A stretch of 64,000 nucleotides of DNA from DATFES01 sp035457725 (GTDB taxonomy: Bacteria; Pseudomonadota; Alphaproteobacteria; CACIAM-22H2), in contig DATIBC010000023.1 of assembly GCA_035457725.1 (NCBI GenBank), forward strand, positions 25,104 to 89,103, in the 5' to 3' direction. Below the pieces are notes generated by a model, which was given only the letters and a program-made list of their open reading frames with translations, was not told where the DNA came from and did no database searches. Positions 34,519 to 43,622 of this stretch are shown here, piece after piece. How positions within the stretch are numbered: the stretch's first letter is position 1; each line of letters begins with the position of its first letter. The translations under genes were made by a program, and so were the position numbers.

Positions 34519-35502
34519 ATGCAACGGCGTCGACTGGGTCGGAGCGATTTGGAAGTGTCCGCGATCGGACTTGGCTGCATGGGGTTGACGCCGATTTATG
34601 GGCCGGCCGAGCCGCGCGAGGCGGTGGCGACGATCCATCGCGCGATCGAGCTTGGCATTGATTTTCTCGACACCTCGGATGCCTACGCGAACGGCAAGAA
34701 CGAGGAGCTGATCGGCCCGGCGATCCGCGATCGCCGCGATCGGGTGATCATCGCGACGAAATTCGGCAACGTGCGCCGGGCCGACGGCGGCGCCGACGTC
34801 GACGGCCGGCCCGACTACGTGCGGGAAGCTTGCGCCAAGAGTCTCAAGCGTCTCGGCATCGAGGTGATCGACCTTTATCTCGTGCATCGCATCGACACCA
34901 AGGTGCCGATCGAGGATACCATCGGCGCGATGGCGGGCCTGGTCCGGGAGGGAAAGGTGCGGCATATCGGGCTGTCGGAGGCCGGGCCGGAGACCATTCG
35001 CCGCGCGCACGCCGTCCATCCGATCGCGGCCTTGCAGACCGAGTATTCGCTGTGGACGCGCGACGTCGAGCCGGAGATCCTGCCGCTCTGCCGCGAGCTT
35101 GGCATCGGCTTCGTCGCCTACAGCCCGCTCGGCCGTGGATTCTTGTCCGCCAACATTCGCGCGCTGGATGCGCTCGCCGCCGACGATCGCCGCCGCGAGC
35201 ATCCGCGCTTCGCCGCCGAAAACTTGCGCAGGAACGTCGATTTGCTCGGCCCGCTGGAGGCGATCGCCAAGGCAAGGAGCCGAACGCCGGCGCAAGTCGC
35301 GCTTGCCTGGGTCCTGGCGCGCGGACAGGACATCGTGCCGATTCCCGGCACGAAGCACCCGGCCTATGTCGACGAGAACGCCAAAGCGCTCGACCTTGCG
35401 TTCACGGCAGAGGAGATCGCGGCGCTCGAACGCGCCTTCCCGCCCGGCATCGCCGCCGGGACGCGTTATCCCGAGGCGCAGTTGAGGCGGGTCGGGGTCT
35501 AG
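34519..35502 (+). CDS. Aldo/keto reductase
   Basis: A 327-residue NADPH-dependent reductase with the complete catalytic tetrad: Asp and Tyr in FLDTSDAYANGKNEE, Lys in VIIATKFGN, His in DLYLVHRID. GRSDLEVSAIGLGCMGL at the start and PIPGTKHPAYVDEN near the C-terminus are typical of the AKR13/YakC-like group. It reduces aldehydes or ketones in the cytosol. AAAGGAG lies 9 nt upstream of the ATG at 34519. Confidence 0.9.
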   Translation: MQRRRLGRSDLEVSAIGLGCMGLTPIYGPAEPREAVATIHRAIELGIDFLDTSDAYANGKNEELIGPAIRDRRDRVIIATKFGNVRRADGGADVDGRPDYVREACAKSLKRLGIEVIDLYLVHRIDTKVPIEDTIGAMAGLVREGKVRHIGLSEAGPETIRRAHAVHPIAALQTEYSLWTRDVEPEILPLCRELGIGFVAYSPLGRGFLSANIRALDALAADDRRREHPRFAAENLRRNVDLLGPLEAIAKARSRTPAQVALAWVLARGQDIVPIPGTKHPAYVDENAKALDLAFTAEEIAALERAFPPGIAAGTRYPEAQLRRVGV

Positions 35503-35545
35503 GGCGGCAAGATCGTTTCCCGCGTCAGAATTGGATGGATTTGGG

Positions 35546-35581
35546 CGTCAATTTGACGGAAGTAATGGCGATAAATATTCT
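35546..35581 (+). promoter_or_regulatory. Sigma-70-like promoter overlapping a short palindrome, before an ABC transporter operon
   Basis: TTGACG (35553-35558), 17 bp, TATTCT (35576-35581) is a fair sigma-70 promoter. Its -35 element is the right half of a perfect 13-bp palindrome cgtcaa-t-ttgacg (35546-35558), a possible repressor site. The first gene starts 43 bp downstream at 35624. Confidence 0.5.
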
Positions 35582-35623
35582 CGAAGCGGATCGATCAACC
35601 GAATTCGCCGAGGACCCGACCGA

Positions 35624-36409
35624 ATGGCCTGGATCACGGCGTGTTACCTCGCATACCTGTTCCTGCCGATCGCCCTGCTCGTCGTCGGATCGCTCGGCGA
35701 GGTCTGGCTCAACACGTTGCTTCCCACCGGGCTGACTGGGCGCTGGTACCTCGAAGTCTGGTCGGACGGCAGTTTTCGCCGCGCCTTCTCTGTCAGTCTG
35801 CAAGTGGCTGCGGCGACCTGCGCCATCACCGCCCTCATCGGCCTGCCGCTGGCTTACACGATTTACAGCGCCGCCTCGCGCGGCGTGCGGTTCGCGGCGC
35901 GGATCGTCGCGCTACTTCCCATCGCCGTTCCCCCGCTGGTTTTGAGCTTCGGCTTCGTCCTCGTCTTCAGCAGCGACGCGTTGCCGTATCTGGGGAGCCT
36001 GTGGGTGCTGATCGGCGGCCACGTCGTCCTTACGCTGCCGTACGTCACGCAGACGCTGGTCGCCGACATGCGCCACCTGCGCCTGGCCGCGCTGCTGCAG
36101 GCCGGTGAATCGCTCGGCGCCTCGGCACCGCAGCGTTTCTTCGATATCGTGCTTCCGTCGCTGCGCCACAGCCTGGCGAGCGGGCTTGTCACGGTGGCCG
36201 CCCTGTCGATCGGCGAGTTCCAGCTTTCGAACCTGGTCGCCGGATTCATCACCCGCCCCTATCCGGTCGTTCTTCTGCAGGCGTTCTATGGCGCGACCGG
36301 CTTTGCTTGCGCGGCGACGACCATTCTTCTGGCGTTGGCGCTCCTTGGGTCGCTCACCGGCTCTCTCACCGCGCATGGCGCGCGCGCCACGGGAGCCGTC
36401 GCCGCATGA
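35624..36409 (+). CDS. ABC transporter permease (PotC/AfuB-like)
   Basis: A 261-residue inner-membrane protein with about six helices and the binding-protein-dependent EAA loop AGESLGASAPQRFFDIVLPSL. Its partner permease is at 38583; together with the ATPase and binding protein in between they form a complete importer of the spermidine/putrescine, ferric iron or 2-aminoethylphosphonate type. The ATG at 35624 is favoured over one at 35531 because it begins right at the first helix and follows GAGGA. Its stop overlaps the ATPase start (ATGA). Confidence 0.85.
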   Translation: MAWITACYLAYLFLPIALLVVGSLGEVWLNTLLPTGLTGRWYLEVWSDGSFRRAFSVSLQVAAATCAITALIGLPLAYTIYSAASRGVRFAARIVALLPIAVPPLVLSFGFVLVFSSDALPYLGSLWVLIGGHVVLTLPYVTQTLVADMRHLRLAALLQAGESLGASAPQRFFDIVLPSLRHSLASGLVTVAALSIGEFQLSNLVAGFITRPYPVVLLQAFYGATGFACAATTILLALALLGSLTGSLTAHGARATGAVAA

Positions 36410-37467
36410 CGGGCCCGACGCTGACATTGAATGGCGTCGCGTTTGCCTATCCGGGATCGCCGTTTCGGCTGACCGACATCGAACTCGCGGTTGCGCCCGG
36501 CGAGCTGGTCGCGGTAATCGGCGCCAGCGGCTGCGGCAAGTCGACGGTGTTGAAGCTGGTCGCCGGGTTTCTGGCTCCGCTTCGCGGCCGTGTGCTCATC
36601 GACGGGATGGATGTCACGGCGATGCCGCCGCGCGCGCGCAGTCTCGGCGTCGTTTTTCAGGCCTACGCGCTGTTCCCCCACATGACCGCGTGGGAAAACG
36701 TCGCCTACCCGCTCAAAGTGCGCGGCCTCGCGGCCGACGAGCGGCGGCAGCGCGCCTTCAAGATGCTCGACGTCGTCGGTCTCTCCGACTTCGCGCATCG
36801 CCGTCCGCCCGAATTGTCTGGCGGCCAGCAGCAACGCATCGCGCTGGCGCGCGCGCTGGTATTTCAGCCGCGTGCGCTGCTGCTTGATGAACCGCTCTCC
36901 GCGCTCGACGCCGCGCTCCGGATCGAGATGCGCGACGAAATCCGTCGCCTGCAACGCGAGCACGCGATCGCCACGCTGCACATCACCCACGATCAGGAGG
37001 AGGCGCTGTCGATGGCTGACCGTATTGTCGTCATGCGCGCGGGACGGATCGAGCAAGTCGGCAGCCCACGCGAGCTTTATGAGCGGCCGCGGACCCGGTG
37101 GGTGGCGTCGTTCGTCGGTCACTCCAACCTGTGGGATGGCGTCGTGCGCGCCCCCGACGCGATCGAAACACCGATCGGCATCGTGCGGATGCGCGACGTA
37201 GCACTTACGCCCGGCACCCGCGCCACCATCCTGGTGCGGCCCGAACGGATTCGCCTGGGTCCCGCCGCCGACGGGGTCAACAATTTCACCGGAAAAGTGA
37301 CGCGCGACCGCTTCCTCGGAGCGTTGCGCCGCTACGATTTGTCGGTCGCCGGCGGCTCGATCGTCGGCGAGACGGCCGACGCGGGAGCGATCGAAACCGT
37401 TCACATACCGCCCGAGCGGGTGCAGGTGATCCCGCTCGAAGGCGGAACGTCAGCCAGTCCAACTTGA
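36406..37467 (+). CDS. ABC transporter ATP-binding protein (PotA/FbpC-like)
   Basis: A 353-residue ATPase: Walker A GASGCGKST (39-47), Q-loop VFQAYALFPH, signature LSGGQQQR (137-144), Walker B LLLDEP (158-163) and H-loop HITHDQEEAL. The C-terminal TOBE-like regulatory domain (about 240-353) has ILVRPERIRLGP. It energises the surrounding permeases. Overlap with the upstream permease and 18 bp to the binding-protein gene show operon organisation. Confidence 0.92.
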   Translation: MTGPTLTLNGVAFAYPGSPFRLTDIELAVAPGELVAVIGASGCGKSTVLKLVAGFLAPLRGRVLIDGMDVTAMPPRARSLGVVFQAYALFPHMTAWENVAYPLKVRGLAADERRQRAFKMLDVVGLSDFAHRRPPELSGGQQQRIALARALVFQPRALLLDEPLSALDAALRIEMRDEIRRLQREHAIATLHITHDQEEALSMADRIVVMRAGRIEQVGSPRELYERPRTRWVASFVGHSNLWDGVVRAPDAIETPIGIVRMRDVALTPGTRATILVRPERIRLGPAADGVNNFTGKVTRDRFLGALRRYDLSVAGGSIVGETADAGAIETVHIPPERVQVIPLEGGTSASPT

Positions 37468-37484
37468 AGCGGAGGGAGAAGACA

Positions 37485-38561
37485 ATGAAGCGACGTTCGA
37501 TTCTAGCGGCAATCGCGCTGATTGCCTTGCCGGCAGGCGCCGCCGCGCAGACCGTGGCCGACTCGCCGGAACTTTACCCGGGCGAAAAGCAGCTCTACGC
37601 GGCGGCGGCCAAGGAAGGTTTGGTCGTCTCGTTCGACACCGGCCCCACCTGGGCGAACTGGGCGGCCCAATTCGCTGCCTTCAAGAAGCGCTATCCCGAG
37701 GTCGAAATGACCTACAACGACCTCGGATCGGCGGCGACCGTGGTGGCGCTCGACAAGGCCCGCAATCGCCCGCAAGCCGATACGGCTTACTACTTCGCCG
37801 CCTCGGCAGTCGATGCGGTAAAGAAGGATGTCGTGGCGCCGTTCACGCCGGTCAATTTCGACAAGCTGCCGGGCGTGTTCCGCGAGCCCGACGGCAAGTG
37901 GTTCACCATCCATTCGCTGACGGTGGCATTCCTAGTTAACACCAAGCTGGTCAAGAACCCGCCGCAGTCGTGGGCCGACCTGCTCAAGCCCGAACACAAG
38001 AACTCGATCGTCTACCTCGATCCGCGTTCGACCGGCCAGGGCCAGGTGCTGATGTTCGCCGCCAACTTCGCCAACGGCGGCGACATGAACAACGTGCAGC
38101 CCGGCATCGACTACATGGGCAAGCTCCACAAGGCCGGGAACGTGCTGCGCGTCGTCGGCACGACGCCCTATGCTCAATTCGTCAAGGGCGAGATTCCGAT
38201 CTGGATCGGCTACGAAAACGACGGTCTCAAGGCGAAGTACACCGATGGGCTTGGTGACGCGGTCGCGGTGGTCATTCCGAAGGAAGCGTCGGCGGCGGCG
38301 CCCTACGCGATCAGCCTGGTCAAGAACGGGCCAAATCCCAGCGCCGGCAAGCTGTGGCTCAACTTCATCATGACCGATCTCGGCCAGGGCATCTTCGCCC
38401 AAGGCTTCGTACGGCCGTCGGTGCCCGGTGTGAAGCTTCCCGACAACGTTGCCGACCGGCTTCCGCCTGCCCCGCAGGTGCGCCCGCTCGATGTCCAGGC
38501 GGCCGCGGCGAAAAAGGCCGAGATCGATGCCGGCTGGGCCAAGGCGGCGGTCGGAAACTAG
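37485..38561 (+). CDS. ABC transporter substrate-binding protein (extracellular family 1/6)
   Basis: A 358-residue periplasmic protein with a signal peptide (first 22 residues, ending PAGAAAQ). The opening YPGEKQLYAAAAKEGLVVSF and the later NLFVNTKL-like VAFLVNTKLVKNPPQSWADLL are typical of the PotD/AfuA/PhnS group. The ligand could be a polyamine, ferric iron or a phosphonate; nothing in the sequence decides. GGAGGGAG precedes the ATG at 37485. Confidence 0.88.
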   Translation: MKRRSILAAIALIALPAGAAAQTVADSPELYPGEKQLYAAAAKEGLVVSFDTGPTWANWAAQFAAFKKRYPEVEMTYNDLGSAATVVALDKARNRPQADTAYYFAASAVDAVKKDVVAPFTPVNFDKLPGVFREPDGKWFTIHSLTVAFLVNTKLVKNPPQSWADLLKPEHKNSIVYLDPRSTGQGQVLMFAANFANGGDMNNVQPGIDYMGKLHKAGNVLRVVGTTPYAQFVKGEIPIWIGYENDGLKAKYTDGLGDAVAVVIPKEASAAAPYAISLVKNGPNPSAGKLWLNFIMTDLGQGIFAQGFVRPSVPGVKLPDNVADRLPPAPQVRPLDVQAAAAKKAEIDAGWAKAAVGN

Positions 38562-38582
38562 CCGGGTCGATCGGAAGCGACG

Positions 38583-39410
38583 ATGTCGCGCCAGGCGCAG
38601 CTCGCGGCACTTGCTGCTCCTGGCGCGCTCGTTCTCGGACTTTTCTTTTTCGTGCCGCTGGCCGCGGTATGGCTGGACGCGCTCGCCGAACCATCGAGTT
38701 TCGCGCGGGTGTTCGACAGTCCGCTGTTCTGGCGATCGCTCGGCGGCAGCGCGATGCTGACGCTCGTCGCTTCGGCGTTCTCGCTGATCGTGGGCACGTT
38801 GGTCGCCTTGCATCTGTCGCGCCTCAGCGAGCGGACGCGGCAGGCGTTGATGTTCGCCATTGCGCTGCCGTTGACGTTTTCGGGCTTGATCGTCGCCTAT
38901 GGTTTCATTCTGGCCTATGGCCGCGCGGGATTCGTCACCCAGACGCTTGCCGCGCTCGGCGCCGACCCCGTGGCGCTAGCGGCGATCTTGTACAGCCCGA
39001 TCGGCCTCGCCTTCGCGTCGTCCTACTATCTGATACCGCGCGTGGTGATGCTGGTGCTGCCGGTTCTAGTCAATTTCGACTGGAGCCAGATCGCGGCCGC
39101 CGAATCCCTCGGCGCGCGGCGCCGCCAGGCGATCGTCCACGTCATGTTTCCGCAGCTCGCTCCGACATTGGTCGCGAGTTTCTGCCTCGTCGCCGCGGTC
39201 GTTTTCGGCGCCTACGGCACCGCGCTGGCGCTGGTCGGAACGCGCGTCAGCATCTTGCCCTTGCAGCTCTACAGCATGATCGCCGAAACCGGCTCGGATT
39301 TTCCCGCCGCCGCCGCGTTGTCGATCATTCTCACCGGATTCTGCTCGTCGATCATGGCCGTCGGCGAGCTGTTCGCGGCCAGTCGGGAGAACCATGAAGC
39401 TGGCGCTTGA
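38583..39410 (+). CDS. ABC transporter permease (PotB/AfuB-like)
   Basis: A 275-residue permease with about six helices and the EAA loop AAESLGARRRQAIVHVMFPQL. It completes the permease-ATPase-binding protein-permease operon that starts at 35624. Its 3' end overlaps the LOG-like gene at 39394 by 17 bp, so the latter is probably translated from the same message. Confidence 0.87.
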   Translation: MSRQAQLAALAAPGALVLGLFFFVPLAAVWLDALAEPSSFARVFDSPLFWRSLGGSAMLTLVASAFSLIVGTLVALHLSRLSERTRQALMFAIALPLTFSGLIVAYGFILAYGRAGFVTQTLAALGADPVALAAILYSPIGLAFASSYYLIPRVVMLVLPVLVNFDWSQIAAAESLGARRRQAIVHVMFPQLAPTLVASFCLVAAVVFGAYGTALALVGTRVSILPLQLYSMIAETGSDFPAAAALSIILTGFCSSIMAVGELFAASRENHEAGA

Positions 39411-40014
39411 TCAGCGGCGGCGGCGCCTCAGCGACGAGTCGGGCCGTCGATTCGATCCACCGACTCGTACATGGATCGCCGATACCATGCCCGGCGAGCT
39501 TCCTGTCGCGGCGCGCGACGCCGTGTCGTGGCTACAGCGCGAGAGCGGCACGCCACTGCGCGAACCGATCGGCGTCATCGGACCGCGCGCCGCCACCGGC
39601 AGCCAGCTTGCCTCGGCCGAGGCGATCGGCGGCGGCCTCGCGCGCATGGGACTCGCGGTGATCTGCGGCGGCCGCCAGGGAGTGATGGAGGCGGTCGCGA
39701 AAGGGGCGGCCGAAGCGGGTGGAACCGCGATCGGTCTGTTGCCCGAAGCCGACACGCGTGAAGCCAACCGGCATCTGACGTTCGCCATCGCCACCGGCAT
39801 CGGCGAGGCGCGCAACGCGCTCATCGCCCGCGCGTCGTTCTGCCTGATCGCCATCGGCGACAGCTACGGTACGCTGTCGGAGGTGGCGCTGGGCCTGCAA
39901 TTCGGCAAGCCCGTGTTCGGCCTCGAAGGCGCGGCGCGTCTCGAAGGCGTGCGTCATTGCCTCGACCCCGATGAGGCGCTCGACCGTGTCGCCCTTCACG
40001 TGCTGGGGCTTTGA
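39394..40014 (+). CDS. TIGR00725/LOG-like Rossmann protein
   Basis: A 206-residue protein of the SLOG superfamily: REPIGVIGPRAAT, then AVICGGRQGVMEAVAKGA (nucleotide-binding loop) and IAIGDSYGTLSEVALGLQFG in place of the PGGxGTxxE of cytokinin-activating LOG enzymes, which is the TIGR00725 variant. A nucleotide or nucleoside-phosphate ligand is likely; the function is not established. It begins inside the upstream permease gene (17-bp overlap) and overlaps the convergent MetE-like gene by 19 bp. Confidence 0.75.
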   Translation: MKLALDQRRRRLSDESGRRFDPPTRTWIADTMPGELPVAARDAVSWLQRESGTPLREPIGVIGPRAATGSQLASAEAIGGGLARMGLAVICGGRQGVMEAVAKGAAEAGGTAIGLLPEADTREANRHLTFAIATGIGEARNALIARASFCLIAIGDSYGTLSEVALGLQFGKPVFGLEGAARLEGVRHCLDPDEALDRVALHVLGL

Positions 40015-41051
40015 CGCGACGCGGCCAGCTCGCCGCGGACGATCGAGGCGCCGTCGACCATGGCCTTCATCTTGGCGAAGGCGAGGTCGCGCGGCAGGTA
40101 CTTGAGTCCGCAATCGGGCGCGACAACGATTCGCTCCGCCGGAACGTACGGCAAGGCGCGGCGTATTCGTTGGGCGACCAGCTCGGGCGTCTCGGCCGCG
40201 GGGTCGGACAGATCGATTACCCCGAGCAGGATGGTCTTGCTCGGAAGCCGGGCGAGGACCGAGCAGTCGAGACGAGGTTGCGCCGTCTCGATCGAGATCT
40301 GCTTGGCGCGCGACGCTTCGAGCTCGGGAAGAAACGAGTAGCCGGATGGCTTCGCGCGGATGAAGGCGGCGTACCCGAAGCAGATATGCACGACGGTCGT
40401 GCCTTCAACGCCGTCGAGCGCACCATCGAGCGCCTGCAGGCCGTATCGCCTGGCCTTCTCCGGCCGAGACTGCATGTAGGGCTCGTCGATCTGGACGATA
40501 TCGGCGCCGGCTTCGAAAAGATCCTTGATCTCCTGGTTGACGGCCGTGGCGTAGTCCATCGCCATCGTGATTTCGTCGTCGTACCAGTCGTTCTGCGACT
40601 GCTGCGCCATTGTGAACGGCCCCGGCACGGTCATCTTGATCGGGCGATCAGTATTGGCGCGCAGGAACGTGGTGTCGCGCACCTCGACCGGACGCGTACG
40701 CCGGATCGGCCCGACGATGCGCGGCACGAGCTGGACGCGCCCCGGCGTGCGGCCGGGCGCCTGTCCTGGGTTGTCGATATCCACGCCCTCGAGCGCGGTG
40801 GCGAACCGGTTCGAGTAGCTTTCGCGGCGCATTTCGCCATCGGTGATGATGTCGAGGCCGGCGCGTTCCTGATCGCGAATGGCGAGAATCGTCGCATCGT
40901 CCTGTGCTTGCTCCAGCCATTCGGTATCGATCCGCCACAATTCCCGCGCGCGCACCCGCGGCGGAATCATCTCGGCCAGCCGCTTGCGGTCGATAAGCCA
41001 GTCGGGCTGCGGATAGCTGCCCACCAGCGTCGTCGGCAGAAGTACAGCCAC
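39996..41051 (-). CDS. Cobalamin-independent methionine synthase-like protein (MetE C-terminal family)
   Basis: A protein of about 351 residues of the same barrel family as 19636-20751 but quite divergent from it. It opens LLPTTLVGSYPQPDWLIDRK; zinc-site residues appear in VVHICFGYA (His, Cys) and VVAPDCGLKYLPR (Cys). QIDEPYMQSRPEKA is the substrate-loop region. Such proteins, typically with short N-termini, are found in catabolic gene sets and may transfer methyl groups from unusual donors. The start is uncertain: GTG at 41051 with GGGGAGA upstream gives the usual N-terminus; ATGs at 41087 and 41120 are also open. Confidence 0.8.
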   Translation of the reverse strand: MAVLLPTTLVGSYPQPDWLIDRKRLAEMIPPRVRARELWRIDTEWLEQAQDDATILAIRDQERAGLDIITDGEMRRESYSNRFATALEGVDIDNPGQAPGRTPGRVQLVPRIVGPIRRTRPVEVRDTTFLRANTDRPIKMTVPGPFTMAQQSQNDWYDDEITMAMDYATAVNQEIKDLFEAGADIVQIDEPYMQSRPEKARRYGLQALDGALDGVEGTTVVHICFGYAAFIRAKPSGYSFLPELEASRAKQISIETAQPRLDCSVLARLPSKTILLGVIDLSDPAAETPELVAQRIRRALPYVPAERIVVAPDCGLKYLPRDLAFAKMKAMVDGASIVRGELAASRQSPST

Positions 41052-41182
41052 TCCCGTCTCCCCATGCCTGCCCGCGCGTCCTGCCATCATCGTCGGCGTC
41101 GCGCCGTCTTGCCAGCCCATATCCTCTAGTCCAAGGTGGGCGCCGTCCGATCGGGCAGTTCGCAGAGTGTGGAGATCCGCCC

Positions 41183-41569
41183 ATGCTTACGCCGCACACG
41201 CCGCCGACCATCGCGCCGCCTGCGGCGCTTTACGTGCATGGGATGGAAACCCCGGCCAACGCCCGCTGGCTGTTGATTTCGGGCCAGGTCGGGGTGCATC
41301 CGGACGGCCGGATCGGACGCGACGCGCGCGAGCAGGCGGAGATCGTCTGGGCCAACATTGTCGCCATCCTCGCCAGCGCCGAGATGGGCGTGCGGGATAT
41401 CGTCAAGCTGACGAGCTACGTCGTCGGACGCGAGCATTTGGCGCCGCTGCGCGAGGTCCGTGAACGCATCCTGGCGGGACACAAACCGGCTTCGACGCTG
41501 CTTATTGTCGCCGGCCTTGCCCAGCCGCAATGGCTGGTCGAAGTCGAAGTTTACGCCGCGCGAGCCTGA
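41183..41569 (+). CDS. RidA (YjgF/YER057c/UK114) family protein
   Basis: A 128-residue trimer-type protein: ARWLLISGQVGVHPDGRIG is the family N-terminal strand pair, followed by QAEIVWANIVAILASAEMG, DIVKLTSYVVG and a C-terminal AQPQWLVEVEVYAARA with the conserved Glu. The RidA arginine typical of imine deaminases is not clearly visible, so it may be a Rid-subgroup member acting as another amide/imine hydrolase. It lies 5 bp before the creatininase gene, a pairing that hints at N-heterocycle breakdown. Confidence 0.85.
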   Translation: MLTPHTPPTIAPPAALYVHGMETPANARWLLISGQVGVHPDGRIGRDAREQAEIVWANIVAILASAEMGVRDIVKLTSYVVGREHLAPLREVRERILAGHKPASTLLIVAGLAQPQWLVEVEVYAARA

Positions 41570-41574
41570 CCGCG

Positions 41575-42384
41575 ATGCCGCCCGCGAAGCTGCCGCGCCG
41601 CTCTTGGCAGGAGATGACGACCGAGGAGGTCGGCGCGCTTGGCGATTCGGTCATCGCCGTCCTGCCGGTGGCGGCGGTCGAGCAGCACGGACCGCACCTG
41701 CCGCTCTCGGTCGACGCCACGATCGTCGATGGGATCGTTGCTCGCGCCCTTGCCTTGCTCCCCGAGCGTCTGCCGGTTTCAGTTCTGCCGACGCAGGCGA
41801 TCGGCAAGAGCGACGAGCATATCGACTTTCCCGGCACGCTGACGCTCGGAGCCGAAACGCTGGCGCGGCTGTGGACCGAGATCGGCGAATCGGTCGCCCG
41901 CGCGGGCGTGCGCAAGCTGGTGTTCTTCAATTCGCATGGCGGGCAGCCGCAGGTGATGGAGATCGTCGCCCGCGAGCTGCGCGTGCGCCGCAAGATGCTC
42001 GCCGTGTCGTCGAGCTGGTATGCCTTTGGTCTTCCCGCCGGTTTGTTCCCGCCCGAGGAAGTGCATCACGGTATCCACGGCGGCGCGATCGAGACCTCGA
42101 TGATGCTCCACCTGCGACCCGACCTGGTTCGCCGCGAAAAGCTGCAAAATTTCGCCTCGCTCGGGGCGCGAATGGGGCGCGAATATCGCCTGCTCGGTCC
42201 AACGGGCGTGGCGAAGCTCGCCTGGCAGACCCAAGACCTCAACCCCGCAGGAGCCTGCGGCGACGCCACCGACGCCGACGCCGAGCGCGGCGCCAAGGTG
42301 GTCGACTTCGCGGCGCGCAAGCTGGTTGAGTTGCTTGAGGAAGTCGATCGATTCCCGTTGTCGCTAATCGACGGTCAGCCATAG
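41575..42384 (+). CDS. Creatininase family amidohydrolase
   Basis: A 269-residue protein with the creatininase metal-site pattern: Glu36 and His38 in AAVEQHGPHLPLSVD, Asp47, His121 in FFNSHGGQPQVMEI and Glu173 in HGGAIETSMM. The family opens cyclic amides (creatinine) or formamides (such as FAPy deformylases of riboflavin synthesis). With the pyrimidine-type genes downstream, a ring-opening or deformylation step on a heterocycle is the best guess. Immediately after RidA; the next operon begins behind a separate sigma-54 promoter 54 bp downstream. Confidence 0.85.
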   Translation: MPPAKLPRRSWQEMTTEEVGALGDSVIAVLPVAAVEQHGPHLPLSVDATIVDGIVARALALLPERLPVSVLPTQAIGKSDEHIDFPGTLTLGAETLARLWTEIGESVARAGVRKLVFFNSHGGQPQVMEIVARELRVRRKMLAVSSSWYAFGLPAGLFPPEEVHHGIHGGAIETSMMLHLRPDLVRREKLQNFASLGARMGREYRLLGPTGVAKLAWQTQDLNPAGACGDATDADAERGAKVVDFAARKLVELLEEVDRFPLSLIDGQP

Positions 42385-42437
42385 GCGATTGCACCGGCGC
42401 GATTTCGGCGCATATGATCGCCGCCCGCTTGGGGAGC

Positions 42438-42453
42438 TGGCACGCCGCTTGCA
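42438..42453 (+). promoter_or_regulatory. Consensus sigma-54 (RpoN) promoter
   Basis: TGGCAC-gccgc-TTGCA matches the -24/-12 consensus at every conserved base with exact spacing. It lies 98 bp upstream of the ABC binding-protein start at 42551. A degenerate, widely spaced inverted pair tgcacc / ggcgca (42390-42412) upstream is a weak candidate for an enhancer-protein site. Confidence 0.75.
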
Positions 42454-42550
42454 CCGCGCCCATGTGCGGTGGTGTCTTGCCGTGGCGGACTCGCTAGAAT
42501 TCGGTCGGGCGCGGTATTGCGCCCGCAGTCTTCGGACAGGGAGAGGAAAC

Positions 42551-43564
42551 ATGAAAGTCTTGCGTCGCAGCGTCGGCGCCGTTCTTGGAGCAGCGATCGC
42601 CGGGGTGTTGGCGTCGCCCGCGGTTTGGGCCGTCGACAAGGTCACATTCGCCACCAACTGGAAGGCCGAGGCCGAGCACGGCGGCTTCTATCAGGCGATC
42701 GCCGACGGGACTTACGCCAAGTACGGGCTCGAAGTGACCATCCGGCCGGGCGGCCCGCAAAGCAACGAGCGCGCCCTGCTGCCGGCCGGGCGCATCGAGT
42801 TCCTGATGGGCGGCAACATGAACCAGGCCTTCAGCGCGGTGAAGGAGGGCATCCCCACCAAGGTGGTGGCGGCGGTCATGCAGAAGGACCCGCAGTGTTT
42901 CATGACCCATCCTGGCCAGGGGCTGGACACGTTCGAGTCGCTCAAGAAGACAACGCTTTTGGTCGGCAAGGGCGGGTTCAACAGCTTCTATCAATGGATG
43001 ATGGCCGAGCACGGTTTCACCGAAGGTCAGGTGAAGCCATACACCTTCAACCCGGCGCCGTTTCTCGCCGACAAGCGGCTCGCCCAGCAGGGTTACGTCA
43101 CCGCCGAGCCCTTCGCCATCGAGCGCCAGGGCGGCTTCAAGCCAAACATCTTTCTGTTGGCCGATTACGGCTACAACACCTACGCGACGACGATCGAGAC
43201 CCGCGACGAGCTGATCGAGAAGAATCCCGATCTGGTGCAGCGGTTCGTCGACGCCTCGTTGGTCGGCTGGTACAACTATCTTTACGGCGACAACAAGGGA
43301 GCCAACGACCTCATCAAGCGCGACAACCCCGAAATGGACGACGCGCAGATCGCCTTCACGATCGCCAAGATGAAGGAATATGGCATCGTCGATTCGGGTG
43401 ATACGCTCACGCTCGGCATCGGCGCGATGACCCACGAGCGCCAGAAGAGCTTCTTCGACAAAATGGTCAAAGCGAAGCTGAACGACGCTTCGCTCGACTA
43501 TCGCAAATCGTACACGCTGCAGTTCGTCAACAAAGGCGTCGGCCTCAACCTGCGCAAGCCCTGA
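42551..43564 (+). CDS. NMT1/THI5-type ABC transporter substrate-binding protein
   Basis: A 337-residue periplasmic protein with a signal peptide (about 28 residues, ending PAVWAV). VTFATNWKAEAEHGGFYQAI and KYGLEVTIRPGGPQ are the NMT1/THI5-like opening used by binding proteins for thiamine-pyrimidine (HMP/formylaminopyrimidine) or sulfonates and related small aromatics. Together with the downstream ATPase and permease it forms a SsuABC/ThiXYZ-type importer. Because a cytosine-deaminase-like enzyme follows, a pyrimidine is the favoured ligand. GGGAGAGGAAAC precedes the ATG. Confidence 0.88.
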   Translation: MKVLRRSVGAVLGAAIAGVLASPAVWAVDKVTFATNWKAEAEHGGFYQAIADGTYAKYGLEVTIRPGGPQSNERALLPAGRIEFLMGGNMNQAFSAVKEGIPTKVVAAVMQKDPQCFMTHPGQGLDTFESLKKTTLLVGKGGFNSFYQWMMAEHGFTEGQVKPYTFNPAPFLADKRLAQQGYVTAEPFAIERQGGFKPNIFLLADYGYNTYATTIETRDELIEKNPDLVQRFVDASLVGWYNYLYGDNKGANDLIKRDNPEMDDAQIAFTIAKMKEYGIVDSGDTLTLGIGAMTHERQKSFFDKMVKAKLNDASLDYRKSYTLQFVNKGVGLNLRKP

Positions 43565-43622
43565 GACCGCCGAGGCGGGCGGGCGCGCGAGCGGCGCCCG
43601 TCGCCTTCATCCATCGCATCGC

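Noticed and set aside
40011..41129. 372-codon open frame antisense to the MetE-like gene
   Set aside because: Shadow of the MetE-like gene, which has clear zinc-site motifs.
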